Counted from the stretch's first letter, positions 43,449 to 53,151 are shown. The stretch: 64,000 bases of DNA from Opitutaceae bacterium (GCA_023269565.1 JAHFTD010000004.1:1-64000), one strand, 5' to 3'. A program made the numbers and translations. Notes: generated by a model from the sequence alone, not told the origin.

Positions 43449-44396
43449 ATGAGCCATCGCGACAGACAACGTTACTTATTCAGAGCGCAGCTACTGCTGG
43501 CAGTCTGCACCCTGGCGTTGATCGGCCGGGGGCTGCAGCAAGCCGTGGCGGCACGCGATAGCGCCGGTAAATTTCTGCGGCTGAAACTGGAGGAACACAG
43601 CCGCCTTTCGGGGCAATCACCTGCGCCTACCACCGAAAGTCGCCGAGCCGTCGCGCTCGCCAGGCGGGCTATGGATGAGAAGCTGGCGGATGCGCTGACC
43701 GCAGTGAATACCACCGCCGCCGCATTGCCGGCGGACACACTATCGACCGCCGGCATCTATTTTGACTTTGTCGGCTTCACTCACCGGATGCGTATCCTTG
43801 CACTTCGGGAACAGGTAAAACTCCGGCCGGACGAGCATTTTGGTTTCGCGACCTACGCACAGGTTGAACCCGGGCAGCAGTTGCGAGAAACAGTCGCGCT
43901 GCAAGCGATCCTGACGGAGCGCCTGATGACAACGCTAGTTTCCTCACATCCGGATGCATTGCTGGCCGTGCAGCGAGAGCAGCCGCGTGCCCTCCTGCAG
44001 CGCATCGCACCGGATCTGGCAAAGCTTCCGACGGATACGGCCAGTGTGATCGCCATGCCGGCGCGAGAAGATCCGGCGGACCATTTCGCGACCGGCCGGT
44101 CGTCCGCCAGGACCATACCGGGCTGGCCGGGCAGCAGTCTATTCCGGTTGGAATTTACCGGCCGGACGCAGGAGCTGCGGAATTTCCTGAACGCCCTGGC
44201 GGTTTTCCCGCACCCGGTCGCGGTTCGCCGAGTGGAAGTGGCACCGCTTGGTGGGGCGGACCCTGCGAATGCCGCCGCCGGTCCGACATCCACCGCCCGC
44301 GTGACGTCCGGGCAACCGCCGGGGGAGCTCTCCCGTTTTGCTGTCGTGGTGGAAATTGCCGGACGTTTCGAATCCCAAGCACAAAAAAGTCCATGA
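43449..44396 (+). CDS. Amuc_1100-like / PilO-like pilus-associated protein
   Basis: A 315-residue protein with one N-terminal membrane helix (QLLLAVCTLALIGRGLQ) and a large periplasmic part. The region 95-190 is helical and the C-terminal part contains LFRLEFTGRTQELRNFLNAL, the ferredoxin-like PilO pattern. Size, topology and gene position (between PilM and PilP-like genes) match Amuc_1100 of Akkermansia muciniphila. The ATG at 43449 leaves 11 bp to pilM; a GTG at 43434 that overlaps the pilM stop is possible. Confidence 0.7.
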   Translation: MSHRDRQRYLFRAQLLLAVCTLALIGRGLQQAVAARDSAGKFLRLKLEEHSRLSGQSPAPTTESRRAVALARRAMDEKLADALTAVNTTAAALPADTLSTAGIYFDFVGFTHRMRILALREQVKLRPDEHFGFATYAQVEPGQQLRETVALQAILTERLMTTLVSSHPDALLAVQREQPRALLQRIAPDLAKLPTDTASVIAMPAREDPADHFATGRSSARTIPGWPGSSLFRLEFTGRTQELRNFLNALAVFPHPVAVRRVEVAPLGGADPANAAAGPTSTARVTSGQPPGELSRFAVVVEIAGRFESQAQKSP

Positions 44397-45295
44397 ACTC
44401 ACGCCTGAGCCGAAACATGCCCCGAGACTGCATGGCAATTGCCCTGGGCGTGTTGGCGCTCAGCACGGCCTGGGCCGCGTGGCAGCACGGGCAGGCAGAA
44501 ATTTCCAGAAAGAAAATTACGTCGGCGCGGTTGAACGGAGCGTGCTACGTGCCACGGGAAGCTCCAGTCTTCATCGCTGCGCCGGCAAGCTGGTTGGCGA
44601 CGGCTTCCTCTGGGCCGCCGAACGACTGGACTGGAGATCTGTTCACCCCGCCGGCGTTGACCTACGATGCGGTCGCCCAAGTTTATCGCCCCGTCCGGCC
44701 ACCGGCATTCCCCGGGAGAAGCAAAGTCGGGGGAGGCGAGTTGCTCGCAGTGACTCGCGAGCCCTACCGCGCGCAGCTGGCGGGTTATGTGGGAGCATCC
44801 GGCGACTATCGCGCGGTGCTGGTCGGGACTGAGCGAAGCGAGATTCTGTTAGCACGGGCCGGGGACAGAATACCGCAGCTCGACCTGACGCTGAAGGAAT
44901 TTACCGTGAACAAAGTCCCGGTGTCCCCGGACGAGCGATCGCCGGTTTATGATTTTGCCGCGGTCGCGTCCGTGCGGGATGAGAGAACGGGTCGTGAACT
45001 ACGGCTGGACAGCCGGTCGCGCGAACTCACAGACACACCGTTGGCCCTGTTCCGGTTGAGCAATGCGCCCGGCAGAACAACAGCCCTGCACGCCGGGGAC
45101 AGGTTCAGCGACGGCCGGCAGGATTATCTGATTGAGCGGATTCAACTCTATCCGCCCGAAGTAACCATCGCCCGGCTCGGCTCCACTCAGTCGGGAGAGG
45201 GGAAATTCACCCTGCGCCCTGCCTCCACATCTGTGCAGGAGACTGAAAACCCGGCAAACAAAGTCAGACAATCATCCGATAAACCAAGAAAATGA
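44393..45295 (+). CDS. PilP-like periplasmic pilus protein (Amuc_1099 position)
   Basis: A 300-residue protein with an N-terminal signal or anchor (CMAIALGVLALSTAWAAW). The mature part has strands such as YRAQLAGYVGASGDYRAVLV and SEILLARAGDRIPQLDLTLK that resemble the beta domain of PilP/GspC-type proteins, which link the inner-membrane platform to the secretin. It overlaps the upstream gene by four bases and is seven bases from the secretin gene. The family call is by context and topology. Confidence 0.62.
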   Translation: MNSRLSRNMPRDCMAIALGVLALSTAWAAWQHGQAEISRKKITSARLNGACYVPREAPVFIAAPASWLATASSGPPNDWTGDLFTPPALTYDAVAQVYRPVRPPAFPGRSKVGGGELLAVTREPYRAQLAGYVGASGDYRAVLVGTERSEILLARAGDRIPQLDLTLKEFTVNKVPVSPDERSPVYDFAAVASVRDERTGRELRLDSRSRELTDTPLALFRLSNAPGRTTALHAGDRFSDGRQDYLIERIQLYPPEVTIARLGSTQSGEGKFTLRPASTSVQETENPANKVRQSSDKPRK

Positions 45296-45302
45296 AAATG
45301 CC

Positions 45303-47783
45303 ATGAATACCCTGCGTCAGGAGTTTTTTCGAATTATTGTGAGCAGCAGCGTAGTTGGTCTCACCACCGTCCTTCTCAGCGCGATGCCGGCCGCGCCCGT
45401 GGCGACGGAAACCAAAATCCGCCTCCTGTCCGAGGCGCTTCACGCCCGGGATGCCGGTGAAATCACGGCGGCCAGGCAATCCTTGGAGGAACTGCTGGCT
45501 CTCGGGCCGACGGACGAAACAGTCAAGCGGCTGCTCGCCGGGTTGGGCGAGAGGCAGGCGAATAAAGTCACGGTTACTGGCGGCCCCACGGTCAGTCGAG
45601 GCACCACATCCCGTTTGGCCGCCTCAGCTGGGAGCGCGGAAAGCGAGGCGGAAAGGCTTGCGCATCAAGAGGAGGAGCGGGTGGGCAAATTGCTGGCCGC
45701 GGCGCGCACCAAGTTGCAGGACGCCCGGGCCCTGGCAAAGCAGACCAATTTCAATGCGGCCTTGGGAAAAATCCAGAACGCCAGCGCGAGTCTGCCTGAG
45801 AACAGTCTGACCCAGGAATTGCTCGCGGAGCTGGAGCTCACTCGCTCGGTGATTCTACAGACCCGCGACCAGCTAGTTCTCAAGTCCGCACAGACCGGGG
45901 CAGTCGCGGTTGCCGCCGGTTCCGATTACCCCGGCACCCAGCTCCGGCCAACCGGGAGTAAGGCGATATCATTTCCCTCGCATCCGCTCGGGGGAAGGGA
46001 GCAGGCCGTTACCGGCGAACGTCGGCAGACCAGCGAACAGATGCTGGAGGAAGTCGACCGCGCCTGGCAGCGCCCGGGAGTTTCCCGAGATAGGGCGCTT
46101 GAATCGGGAGAGATTTCCCACTCGGCCGCACTCGAGCAAAAACTCAACAGCCTATTGCTGCCGGGGGTTAATTTCAACGGGATGGAGCTCAGCCGTGTCG
46201 TCAACGCCCTCAGCATGCTGACTGAGGAGTTGGACGCAGCCGGCTCGGTTCCCCGAGGCGTGAACATTGTCATGGTCGATCCGGCCGGGGCGAACCCGCT
46301 GGTCAGCATCACGCTGCGCAATCTACCGCTCAAGCGCGTGCTCGACCTGATTACGGACTCAGTGGGCTACCAATACGAGGTGCAGGCCGACGCCGTGGTG
46401 GTGCGACCCGGCGGCACGGTGGCGGTGCTGGATACGCATTTCTTCCCGGTCTCGCGTTCCACCGTGTTGCGTCTGACCGGCCGCGGGGGTGCGTCGGCCG
46501 GCGGCTCCACCGCGGCGGGAACCGACCGGCTCGCGGGCGGCGGGCCTCCGGCGACCCACGGGGCGGAGGCGGAGGGAAGGGAGATTCGCAATTTCCTGCA
46601 GCTGGCCGGGGTGAACTTCGACAGCGTGCCCGGCAGCACACTGGCCTTCGACGGCTCGCAGCTCATCATCACCCAGACCCCGCGCAATCTCGGGCGCATC
46701 CGGAACATCCTGAACCGTTACCATGAAGTGCGGCAGGTCGCGATCGAAGCCAAATTCATGGAAGTGCAGGAAGGCGCTCTGGAGGAACTGGGTCTGCAGT
46801 GGAGCGTGAGCCAGAAGGCGACGCCAAACAGCGGGCCGAGGTCGACCTACACCACTGGCGGGGGAATCGACCGCACGCTGGCGGACGCCTTCAAGAACAC
46901 CGCCAGTTCGCAGCAGATCACCATCAGCGGCACGGGCGTTCCATCCGGGGAATTAAGCCTCAGCACCGCTGCGCCGTCGATCCCGGGTGGGGCGCTGCTC
47001 GGGACGGCCGCCGGGCCGCTGGCCAACATCCACGGCATCATCGGCGGATTCGACGTCAACGCGGTTGTGCGCGCACTTTCGCAGAAAAGCGGCACCGAAC
47101 TCTTGAGTGCACCAAAGCTCACCGTGCTATCGGGTAATCCGGCGACCATCACAGTGGCGCAGGAGCTGCGTTATCCGCAATCCTACGGGCAAATTCAAAG
47201 TCAGGTGGGCACAGGCAGCAATTCGGGCGGCGGCTCGGCCGGCGTTTCCATCACCTCTGGCACACCGCAGGAGTTCACCACGCGCAACGTGGGCGTCGAG
47301 CTGCGCGTCACTCCGACCGTCGAGGAAGACAACCGCAGCATCAGCCTCGACTTGAACCCGAAGGTGACGGAATTCGAGGGCTTCGTGGAATACGGCGGCC
47401 CGAGCATCGCCATCTCCGGCGGCACGACCGTCACGGTGCCGCCCGGATTCTATCAGCCAATCTTTTCCGTGCGGGAGGTAACGACAAAGGTGACCCTCTG
47501 GGACGGCGCCACGCTGGTGATGGGCGGCCTCGCACGAGAGGACGTGAAGAAGGTGAAAGACAAGGTGCCCGTGCTTGGCAAGTTGCCGATGGTCGGCCGG
47601 CTTTTCCGCAGTCACGGCGAGAGTGCGCAGAAGCGCAACCTGCTGATTTTTGTCACGGCGAGCCTGGTCAACCCCGGCGGCGGGTTGAAAAACCCGCCGA
47701 TCGGCGTGGTGACGGGCGGCAGCAATTTCGTCAACCCGGTGGCGCCCACTACTGCGGTGCCTAGGCAACCGGAACAGAAATAG
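45303..47783 (+). CDS. pilQ: Type IV pilus secretin (PilQ/GspD family)
   Basis: An 826-residue outer-membrane secretin. An N-terminal signal and coiled region are followed by an STN/N0-like domain at about 295-375 (MVDPAGANPLVSITLRNLPL, VLDLITDSVGYQYEVQ), an N1 domain (VRQVAIEAKFMEVQEGALEE) and the conserved C-terminal secretin core: VRALSQKSGTELLSAPKLTV, NVGVELRVTPTVEEDN and VPVLGKLPMVGRLFRSHGES. It forms the pore for the pilus or secreted protein. Last gene of the cluster. Confidence 0.93.
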   Translation: MNTLRQEFFRIIVSSSVVGLTTVLLSAMPAAPVATETKIRLLSEALHARDAGEITAARQSLEELLALGPTDETVKRLLAGLGERQANKVTVTGGPTVSRGTTSRLAASAGSAESEAERLAHQEEERVGKLLAAARTKLQDARALAKQTNFNAALGKIQNASASLPENSLTQELLAELELTRSVILQTRDQLVLKSAQTGAVAVAAGSDYPGTQLRPTGSKAISFPSHPLGGREQAVTGERRQTSEQMLEEVDRAWQRPGVSRDRALESGEISHSAALEQKLNSLLLPGVNFNGMELSRVVNALSMLTEELDAAGSVPRGVNIVMVDPAGANPLVSITLRNLPLKRVLDLITDSVGYQYEVQADAVVVRPGGTVAVLDTHFFPVSRSTVLRLTGRGGASAGGSTAAGTDRLAGGGPPATHGAEAEGREIRNFLQLAGVNFDSVPGSTLAFDGSQLIITQTPRNLGRIRNILNRYHEVRQVAIEAKFMEVQEGALEELGLQWSVSQKATPNSGPRSTYTTGGGIDRTLADAFKNTASSQQITISGTGVPSGELSLSTAAPSIPGGALLGTAAGPLANIHGIIGGFDVNAVVRALSQKSGTELLSAPKLTVLSGNPATITVAQELRYPQSYGQIQSQVGTGSNSGGGSAGVSITSGTPQEFTTRNVGVELRVTPTVEEDNRSISLDLNPKVTEFEGFVEYGGPSIAISGGTTVTVPPGFYQPIFSVREVTTKVTLWDGATLVMGGLAREDVKKVKDKVPVLGKLPMVGRLFRSHGESAQKRNLLIFVTASLVNPGGGLKNPPIGVVTGGSNFVNPVAPTTAVPRQPEQK

Positions 47784-47845
47784 TTTTCCGGAGCAGCGAG
47801 CCCGAATGTGTTTTACCCGGGGAGGACAGCGGATTTGCTCGCCCC

Positions 47846-48730
47846 ATGGCAAAGTGGCTTCTGCTTGACGGCTTCAACTTGGCGTTCCGGGCGTTCTACG
47901 GCATGCCCGAGCTGACACGCGCGGACGGTTTCCCGACGGGTGCGCTCCACGGCTGGGTGAAGACCATCTGGCGGCTGCTCGACGAGGAAAAGCCGGATGC
48001 CACGCTGGTGTTCTTCGACCTCGGCGGCTCGCAGGACCGACTGGCGCTGCACCCGGAATACAAGGCGCACCGCAAGGAGATGCCGGAACCGCTGCAGCAG
48101 CAGGTGCCGATGATCAAGGAGCTCACGCGCGCGATGGGACTGGTGGGAGTGGAGCTGGAGGGCGTGGAGTCCGACGATCTGCTGGCTTCGCAGGCGCGGG
48201 CCCTGGCCAACGCCGGGCACGAGGTGCTGATCGTCAGCGCCGACAAAGATTTCGCGCAGTGTGTCGACGGGAACATCAAGCTGCTGCTGCCGCCGTCGAC
48301 CGCCAACCCCAAGCTCGGCTGGCGCTTGGTCGACGCGGCGGGCGTGGCGGCGAAATTCGGCGTGCCACCGGGGCAGATCGCCGACCTGCTCGCCATCGTG
48401 GGCGACACCTCGGACAACATCCGCGGCCTGCACGGCGTCGGCCCGAAGACGGCGTCCAAGTGGCTGGCGGAGTTTGGGAGCCTCGAAGGCGTGCTGGCGC
48501 ACGCCAGCGAGCTGAAACCGGAGCGGTTCTGCGCGGCAGTGACGGAGCAGAAGGAGGATTTGCGGCGCAATCTGAAGCTCACGACGCTGCGGCGGGAATC
48601 GCCGCTGCTGATGGTGCAGCCTGGGGTGCCGGTTCCCGCGAGGCTGACCGCGCTGCTTGAAACGATGGAGATGAAGACGACGCTAGCCGAGGCGCGGAAA
48701 CGTTATGGTGGCCAGCCGGAGTTGTTCTGA
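47846..48730 (+). CDS. 5'-3' exonuclease (Pol I N-domain / FEN type)
   Basis: A 294-residue flap-nuclease-like enzyme without a polymerase domain. Acidic metal residues are in LLLDGFNLAFRAFYGM, VFFDLGGS, GVESDDLLASQARAL and VSADKDFAQ. The helix-three-turn-helix is GDTSDNIRGLHGVGPKTASKWL. Stand-alone forms act in Okazaki-fragment and repair flap removal. It is 62 bp behind pilQ and its stop is next to that of the response regulator. Confidence 0.9.
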   Translation: MAKWLLLDGFNLAFRAFYGMPELTRADGFPTGALHGWVKTIWRLLDEEKPDATLVFFDLGGSQDRLALHPEYKAHRKEMPEPLQQQVPMIKELTRAMGLVGVELEGVESDDLLASQARALANAGHEVLIVSADKDFAQCVDGNIKLLLPPSTANPKLGWRLVDAAGVAAKFGVPPGQIADLLAIVGDTSDNIRGLHGVGPKTASKWLAEFGSLEGVLAHASELKPERFCAAVTEQKEDLRRNLKLTTLRRESPLLMVQPGVPVPARLTALLETMEMKTTLAEARKRYGGQPELF

Positions 48731-48731
48731 G

Positions 48732-49493
48732 TCACTTCTTCTTTCCAGACTGAGCGACGGGTGCTGCGGGCGGCTCGAAGATATAGCCGATGCCGTGGAC
48801 GGTCTTGAAGCAATCGAGCGCCAGGCCGTTCCGAGCGAAGAGGCCGCGGACCTTGACGATGTATTGGTCGAGCGAGCGGCTGCGGATATCGGCATGGACG
48901 CCCCAGACGGAGTGGATGAGCTCCTTGCGGGTGATGACGACGTTTTGATGGGTGTGAAGATAGGCGAGGATGCCGAGTTCTTTGCGACCAATCTTGTGCT
49001 TGGTGCCGTTGGGGAACTCAGCCTCGAGCCGCTCCGGGTGGATCTTGGCCTCGAGAAGCGCGAAGGGCGTGTCGATGGTGCGGACGTTCTTGGTGACGTT
49101 GAAGTCCGTCTTCACATCGGAGCGGCGCAGCACGGCGTGGATGCGGGCGATAAGTTCGGGGAAGCTGAAGGGTTTGGTGATGTAATCGTCGCAACCCATC
49201 TCAAGTCCCTTGACCTTGTTGGCCTCGACGACGCTGCCGGTGACGAAGATGGTTGGAATATTTTTGTCCAATTCCTTCAGGTCGGTGAGCAGCTGGAAGC
49301 CGGAGGAGTCCGGCAGGTTGAGATCGAGCAGGAGGAGATTGGCGAAATTGCGCTGGAGAAAGCGCAGGGCCGGGGCACAGCGGTCATAGGCTTGGACGTG
49401 CATGCCGACTTTTTCGAGATGCTCGGTGGTGAGTTTAAGCAGCTCCGGTTCGTCCTCAACGACGACAATCAACGGACGGGATTCAGCGCACAT
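48732..49493 (-). CDS. OmpR-type response regulator, orphan
   Basis: A 253-residue protein with a receiver domain (residues 8-120): acidic pair in VVVEDEPELLKL, phospho-acceptor Asp in LLLLDLNLPDSSG, Thr in IFVTGS and Lys in DDYITKPFSF. The C-terminal winged helix (about 145-235) reads KELGILAYLHTHQNVVITRK and ITRKELIHSVWGVHADIRSR. It is a DNA-binding regulator. No histidine kinase gene is in the window, so the partner is elsewhere. Confidence 0.92.
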   Translation of the reverse strand: MCAESRPLIVVVEDEPELLKLTTEHLEKVGMHVQAYDRCAPALRFLQRNFANLLLLDLNLPDSSGFQLLTDLKELDKNIPTIFVTGSVVEANKVKGLEMGCDDYITKPFSFPELIARIHAVLRRSDVKTDFNVTKNVRTIDTPFALLEAKIHPERLEAEFPNGTKHKIGRKELGILAYLHTHQNVVITRKELIHSVWGVHADIRSRSLDQYIVKVRGLFARNGLALDCFKTVHGIGYIFEPPAAPVAQSGKKK

Positions 49494-49587
49494 TAGGCAA
49501 GTTGGGTGACAGCAACAGGAGTCTTTTTACAATTATGGTCAACGATGTCAAAGCCAAGTTGGCTGCTTGACCGGGCCTCCAATCCGG

Positions 49588-50646
49588 CTAAATGCGGCGC
49601 GGTTGCCTGAGACCTTGACTGACGAGAGTCCAGGCAGTGAGCTTGTAGAGCAGGCGCGCGCCGACATTGGCGTCCCATTCGCTGCGGCCCGTGGGATCGG
49701 GGCTTACCTCGTTCAGATCGAAACCGATGATCTCACGGCCGGAGCGGGCCACGGCAGCGATAAGGTGATTGGCCTCGGCGAAATCAAGGCCACCTGGCAC
49801 CGGTGTGCCGGTGTGCGGACAAAGGCGGGAGTCCAGGCCGTCGATGTCGAAAGAAATCCAAACCTTCCGCGGCAACGCCGTCACGATTTCCTTCACCATT
49901 CGAGCCCAAGGGCGACCGGCATGGCGGTGTTGTTGGAGTTCCGCATCCGGAAAAATCCTCGACCGTCGGCCCTGCGCGGCCGCGTAGTCCCATTCCTCTT
50001 CGCAGAAGTCGCGAATGCCGACCTGCACAAGCCGCTGCACCGCGGGGATGCGCTCAAGAACATTGAACATGATCGAGGCGTGCGACCAGGTGAAGCCCTC
50101 GTAGGCCCGGCGCAAATCGGCATGCGCGTCGATTTGCAGGATGCCGAAGCGTGGGTGTCGCTTGGCGACCGCCCGCAATGCTCCGAACGGTGTGGAATGA
50201 TCGCCACCGATGAGCCCGACTATCTTGCCCGCGGTCAGCAGGCGGCCCGTCTCGGTTTCGACAAAATCGTTGAGCCAGGCGCTCGCGGTGTTCACCTCGA
50301 CAAGGGCTCGGCGGAGAGCGAGATAGCGGCCAATCTCGCCGCCGCGCGCGATGATCCGCAGTGCGAGCTTCCGAGCGGCGCGCCCACGACGTCGCACTGC
50401 CGATGACTCAGGGAGCAGGTGCAGGCCGACCTCGTAAGGGCGGAACACTTCGGCGTCGAAGAGATCGACTTGACGGCTGGCGGTGAGAATGGCCGCCGGA
50501 CCTTGGGCCGTGCCGCCGCCGTAGGAAGTCGTAGCCTCCCACGGGACCGGGAGGTAGGCGACGGAGGAATCGGCGAGCGAAAACGGCAGGCCGAATATAC
50601 CAGAATCAGCGGCGGCGGCGGAGTTGGGATCGAAGCGTATGGCCAT
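49588..50646 (-). CDS. Arginase/agmatinase family ureohydrolase
   Basis: A 352-residue binuclear manganese enzyme family member. The metal ligands are visible: GLIGGDHSTPFGAL (His), QIDAHADLRRAYEGFTWSHA (Asp, His, Asp) and ISFDIDGLDSRLCPHTGTPV (two Asp). The family releases urea or related groups from guanidino compounds such as agmatine, arginine or formiminoglutamate. Which substrate is used cannot be told here. The ATG at 50646 gives a normal N terminus (MAIRFDPNSAAAADSGIF). Confidence 0.88.
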   Translation of the reverse strand: MAIRFDPNSAAAADSGIFGLPFSLADSSVAYLPVPWEATTSYGGGTAQGPAAILTASRQVDLFDAEVFRPYEVGLHLLPESSAVRRRGRAARKLALRIIARGGEIGRYLALRRALVEVNTASAWLNDFVETETGRLLTAGKIVGLIGGDHSTPFGALRAVAKRHPRFGILQIDAHADLRRAYEGFTWSHASIMFNVLERIPAVQRLVQVGIRDFCEEEWDYAAAQGRRSRIFPDAELQQHRHAGRPWARMVKEIVTALPRKVWISFDIDGLDSRLCPHTGTPVPGGLDFAEANHLIAAVARSGREIIGFDLNEVSPDPTGRSEWDANVGARLLYKLTAWTLVSQGLRQPRRI

Positions 50647-50794
50647 CGGAAGAAGTGAACTTTGCGAAAGGAAGCACGGTTTCCCGCCAAAGACAATTCC
50701 GCGCGTGAGCCGCCTTTGTGAGTGCGGCGGCTGTGGCCGGGAATCCGCTCTTGCTGCTTTGTCATGGATGGATACCTCGTGTCTCAGCAAAACC

Positions 50795-51259
50795 ATGTCC
50801 AAGCTACTTACCTTACTATTGCTATGCGCAATCCTTGCCGGCTGCGAAGCAATGTCCGATCGGATCCAGGCACGCGTTTCCGCAGTGCCGGCCAAGCGGA
50901 AAACCTTCCCCGCGGATATACACACCGTCTATTCCGCGGCCCAGCTTGCGGTCCGGCAGATCGGCTTCACGTTGAGCCGAAGTTCCGAAGCCGATGCCTT
51001 CATCGAGGGCTTCAGCCGCATCCGCCCGGGTGACAGCGTGCATGCCACGCAACAATTCACGATTGAGGTGCGGATGAGCGCATCGGGTGACACCGGCACG
51101 GAAGTCGCGGTGCGGCTGACCGAATTGCGCGAGGGCGCCAGCCCGGCGGATGCGGGCGAGCAGGTATTACGGGAACACGGTCTCTATGCATCTTATTACG
51201 CTGCCTTGGAACAGCTATTGCGGGAAGGCGGAAGCTCCGCTGGGGCGAAGAAAGATTGA
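50795..51259 (+). CDS. Predicted lipoprotein, 154 aa
   Basis: The product starts MSKLLTLLLLCAILAGCEAM, a lipoprotein signal with the lipobox Cys at residue 17. The mature part has a beta-rich pattern (FPADIHTVYSAAQLAVRQIG, TQQFTIEVRMSASGDTGTEV, LYASYYAALEQLL), similar to small outer-membrane-associated lipoproteins. No family assigned. Divergent from the arginase-family gene and 194 bp upstream of rpsA. Confidence 0.7.
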   Translation: MSKLLTLLLLCAILAGCEAMSDRIQARVSAVPAKRKTFPADIHTVYSAAQLAVRQIGFTLSRSSEADAFIEGFSRIRPGDSVHATQQFTIEVRMSASGDTGTEVAVRLTELREGASPADAGEQVLREHGLYASYYAALEQLLREGGSSAGAKKD

Positions 51260-51382
51260 TTATTCTCTTGCCGGAGGCGGAGCGATGCGGGACTTTCGGC
51301 CCCTTTCGCGGCGTTCTTAGGTCAAGCCGGTGCTACCGCGGCGCTCTCTCCGGCTCAAACTGACAGTCCAACCTCAACCAGC

Positions 51383-51398
51383 GGATCCGCAAGGATCC
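51383..51398 (+). other. GNRA-capped hairpin in the rpsA leader
   Basis: GGATCC GCAA GGATCC at 51383-51398 forms a 6-bp stem closed by a GCAA tetraloop, 56 bp before the rpsA ATG. Ribosomal protein S1 controls its own mRNA in some bacteria, so a leader structure here is plausible, but the stem is short. Confidence 0.3.
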
Positions 51399-51453
51399 AA
51401 GCCGGACGGCGCACGTTCAGGAGCGATGCGGGCGACCATCCGACCACCGTATC

Positions 51454-53127
51454 ATGAGTTCCTTAATGCAAGAACTGCTCGCCCAGAGCTCCTTCGACAA
51501 ACTGAAGGAAGGCTCCATCGTCCCGGGCGTCATCACCGAAATTCGCGCCAATGAAGTCGTCGTCGACATCGGCGGCAAAGCCGAGGGCGTCATCCCCGCC
51601 AATGAATTCGCCGACCTCGGCGAACTCCAGATCGGCTCCTCCATCGAAGTCATCCTTGAGCGACTCGAAGACAAGGAGGGCAACCCCATCCTCTCATACG
51701 AGCGCGCCCAGCAGAAGAAGAATTGGGAAAACATTCTCCAGAAATGCCAGGAGGGCGCTGTCGTCTCCGGCCGCGTCAAAGCCAAGGTCAAGGGCGGCCT
51801 GATCGTCTCCATCGGCGTTGACTCGTTCCTGCCGGCCTCGCACATCGACATCCAGCCGCCCAAGAACCTCGATCAATACGTCGGCCAGACTTACGATTTC
51901 AAAGTTCTTAAAATCAACCTCGAACGCGAGAACATTGTCCTCTCCCGCCGCGAGCTCATGGAGGAGCAGCGCATCAACAAGCGCCGGGATCTCCTCGAGA
52001 AACTCCAGCCCGGCCAGATCCGCAAGGGCGTCGTCAAGAACATCACCGATTTCGGCGCGTTCATCGACCTCGACGGCATGGACGGCCTCCTCCACATCAC
52101 CGACATGAGCTGGGGCCGCATCGGCCACCCCTCCGAGATGGTGAAGCAGGGCGAAGAGATTGAGGTGATGATCATCGACATCAACCGCGAAAAGGAGCGG
52201 GTTTCCCTCGGACTCAAGCAGACCAAGAACAACCCGTGGGACAACATCGACCACAAATTTCCCGTCGGCTCGAAGGTCCATGGCAAGGTCGTCAACCTTG
52301 TCCCCTACGGCGCGTTCCTCGAGATCGAGCCCGGCGTCGAGGGTCTCGTGCATATCACCGAGATGTCATGGACCAAGCGCATCACCAAGCCCTCCGAGCT
52401 GCTCAAGATCGGCCAGGAGCTCGATGCGGTCGTCCTCGGCATCCAAAAGGAGGAACAGAAGATTTCTCTCGGCCTCCGCCAGCTTGAGCCCAACCCGTGG
52501 GAGATGGTTCGCCACAACTACCCGGTGGGCGCCCGCGTCCGCGGCAAGGTCCGCAACATGACTACCTACGGCGCCTTCGTCGAACTCGAGGAAGGCATCG
52601 ACGGCATGGTGCACGTCTCCGACATGTCCTGGACCCGCAAGATCAACCATCCTTCCGAGATGCTCAAGAAGGGCGACGAGGTGGACGCCATTGTCCTCGA
52701 CGTCGACCCGCAGCAACAGCGCATCAGTCTCGGCATGAAGCAGCTCTCCACCGACCCGTGGTCGGACATCGACAGCTTCTTCCGCATCGGCGATGTCGTC
52801 TCTGGCACCGTCTCCAAGATCACCAACTTCGGCGCCTTCGTGGAGCTGAAGGATGGAATCGACGGACTGGTGCACATCTCGCAGATTCAGGAAGACCGCG
52901 TCGACAAGGTGAAAGACATTCTAAAGCCCACCCAGCCGGTCACCGCGCGCGTCGTCAAGATCGACCGCGAGGGCCGCCGCATCGGGCTCAGCATCAAGGC
53001 CGCCAACTACTCGGCCGAACAGCTCGCCGCCGAGACGGCCACCTACGAGCAGTTCACCAAGAACACCGGGGTCTCTGACCTGACAAACCTCGGCGACATC
53101 TTCGACGAGGCCTCCAAAAAGGAATAA
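51454..53127 (+). CDS. rpsA: Small ribosomal subunit protein bS1
   Basis: A 557-residue protein with six S1 RNA-binding domains at roughly 20-90, 105-172, 190-258, 275-345, 362-432 and 449-520. The repeated signature is visible, for example ITDFGAFIDLDGMDGLLHIT, LVPYGAFLEIEPGVEGLVHI, MTTYGAFVELEEGIDGMVHV and ITNFGAFVELKDGIDGLVHI. S1 binds mRNA on the 30S subunit; it matters especially where Shine-Dalgarno sequences are weak, as seems to be the case here. A strong terminator follows. Confidence 0.97.
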   Translation: MSSLMQELLAQSSFDKLKEGSIVPGVITEIRANEVVVDIGGKAEGVIPANEFADLGELQIGSSIEVILERLEDKEGNPILSYERAQQKKNWENILQKCQEGAVVSGRVKAKVKGGLIVSIGVDSFLPASHIDIQPPKNLDQYVGQTYDFKVLKINLERENIVLSRRELMEEQRINKRRDLLEKLQPGQIRKGVVKNITDFGAFIDLDGMDGLLHITDMSWGRIGHPSEMVKQGEEIEVMIIDINREKERVSLGLKQTKNNPWDNIDHKFPVGSKVHGKVVNLVPYGAFLEIEPGVEGLVHITEMSWTKRITKPSELLKIGQELDAVVLGIQKEEQKISLGLRQLEPNPWEMVRHNYPVGARVRGKVRNMTTYGAFVELEEGIDGMVHVSDMSWTRKINHPSEMLKKGDEVDAIVLDVDPQQQRISLGMKQLSTDPWSDIDSFFRIGDVVSGTVSKITNFGAFVELKDGIDGLVHISQIQEDRVDKVKDILKPTQPVTARVVKIDREGRRIGLSIKAANYSAEQLAAETATYEQFTKNTGVSDLTNLGDIFDEASKKE

Positions 53128-53151
53128 CCCCGCAGCACTGAACCATTCCAG

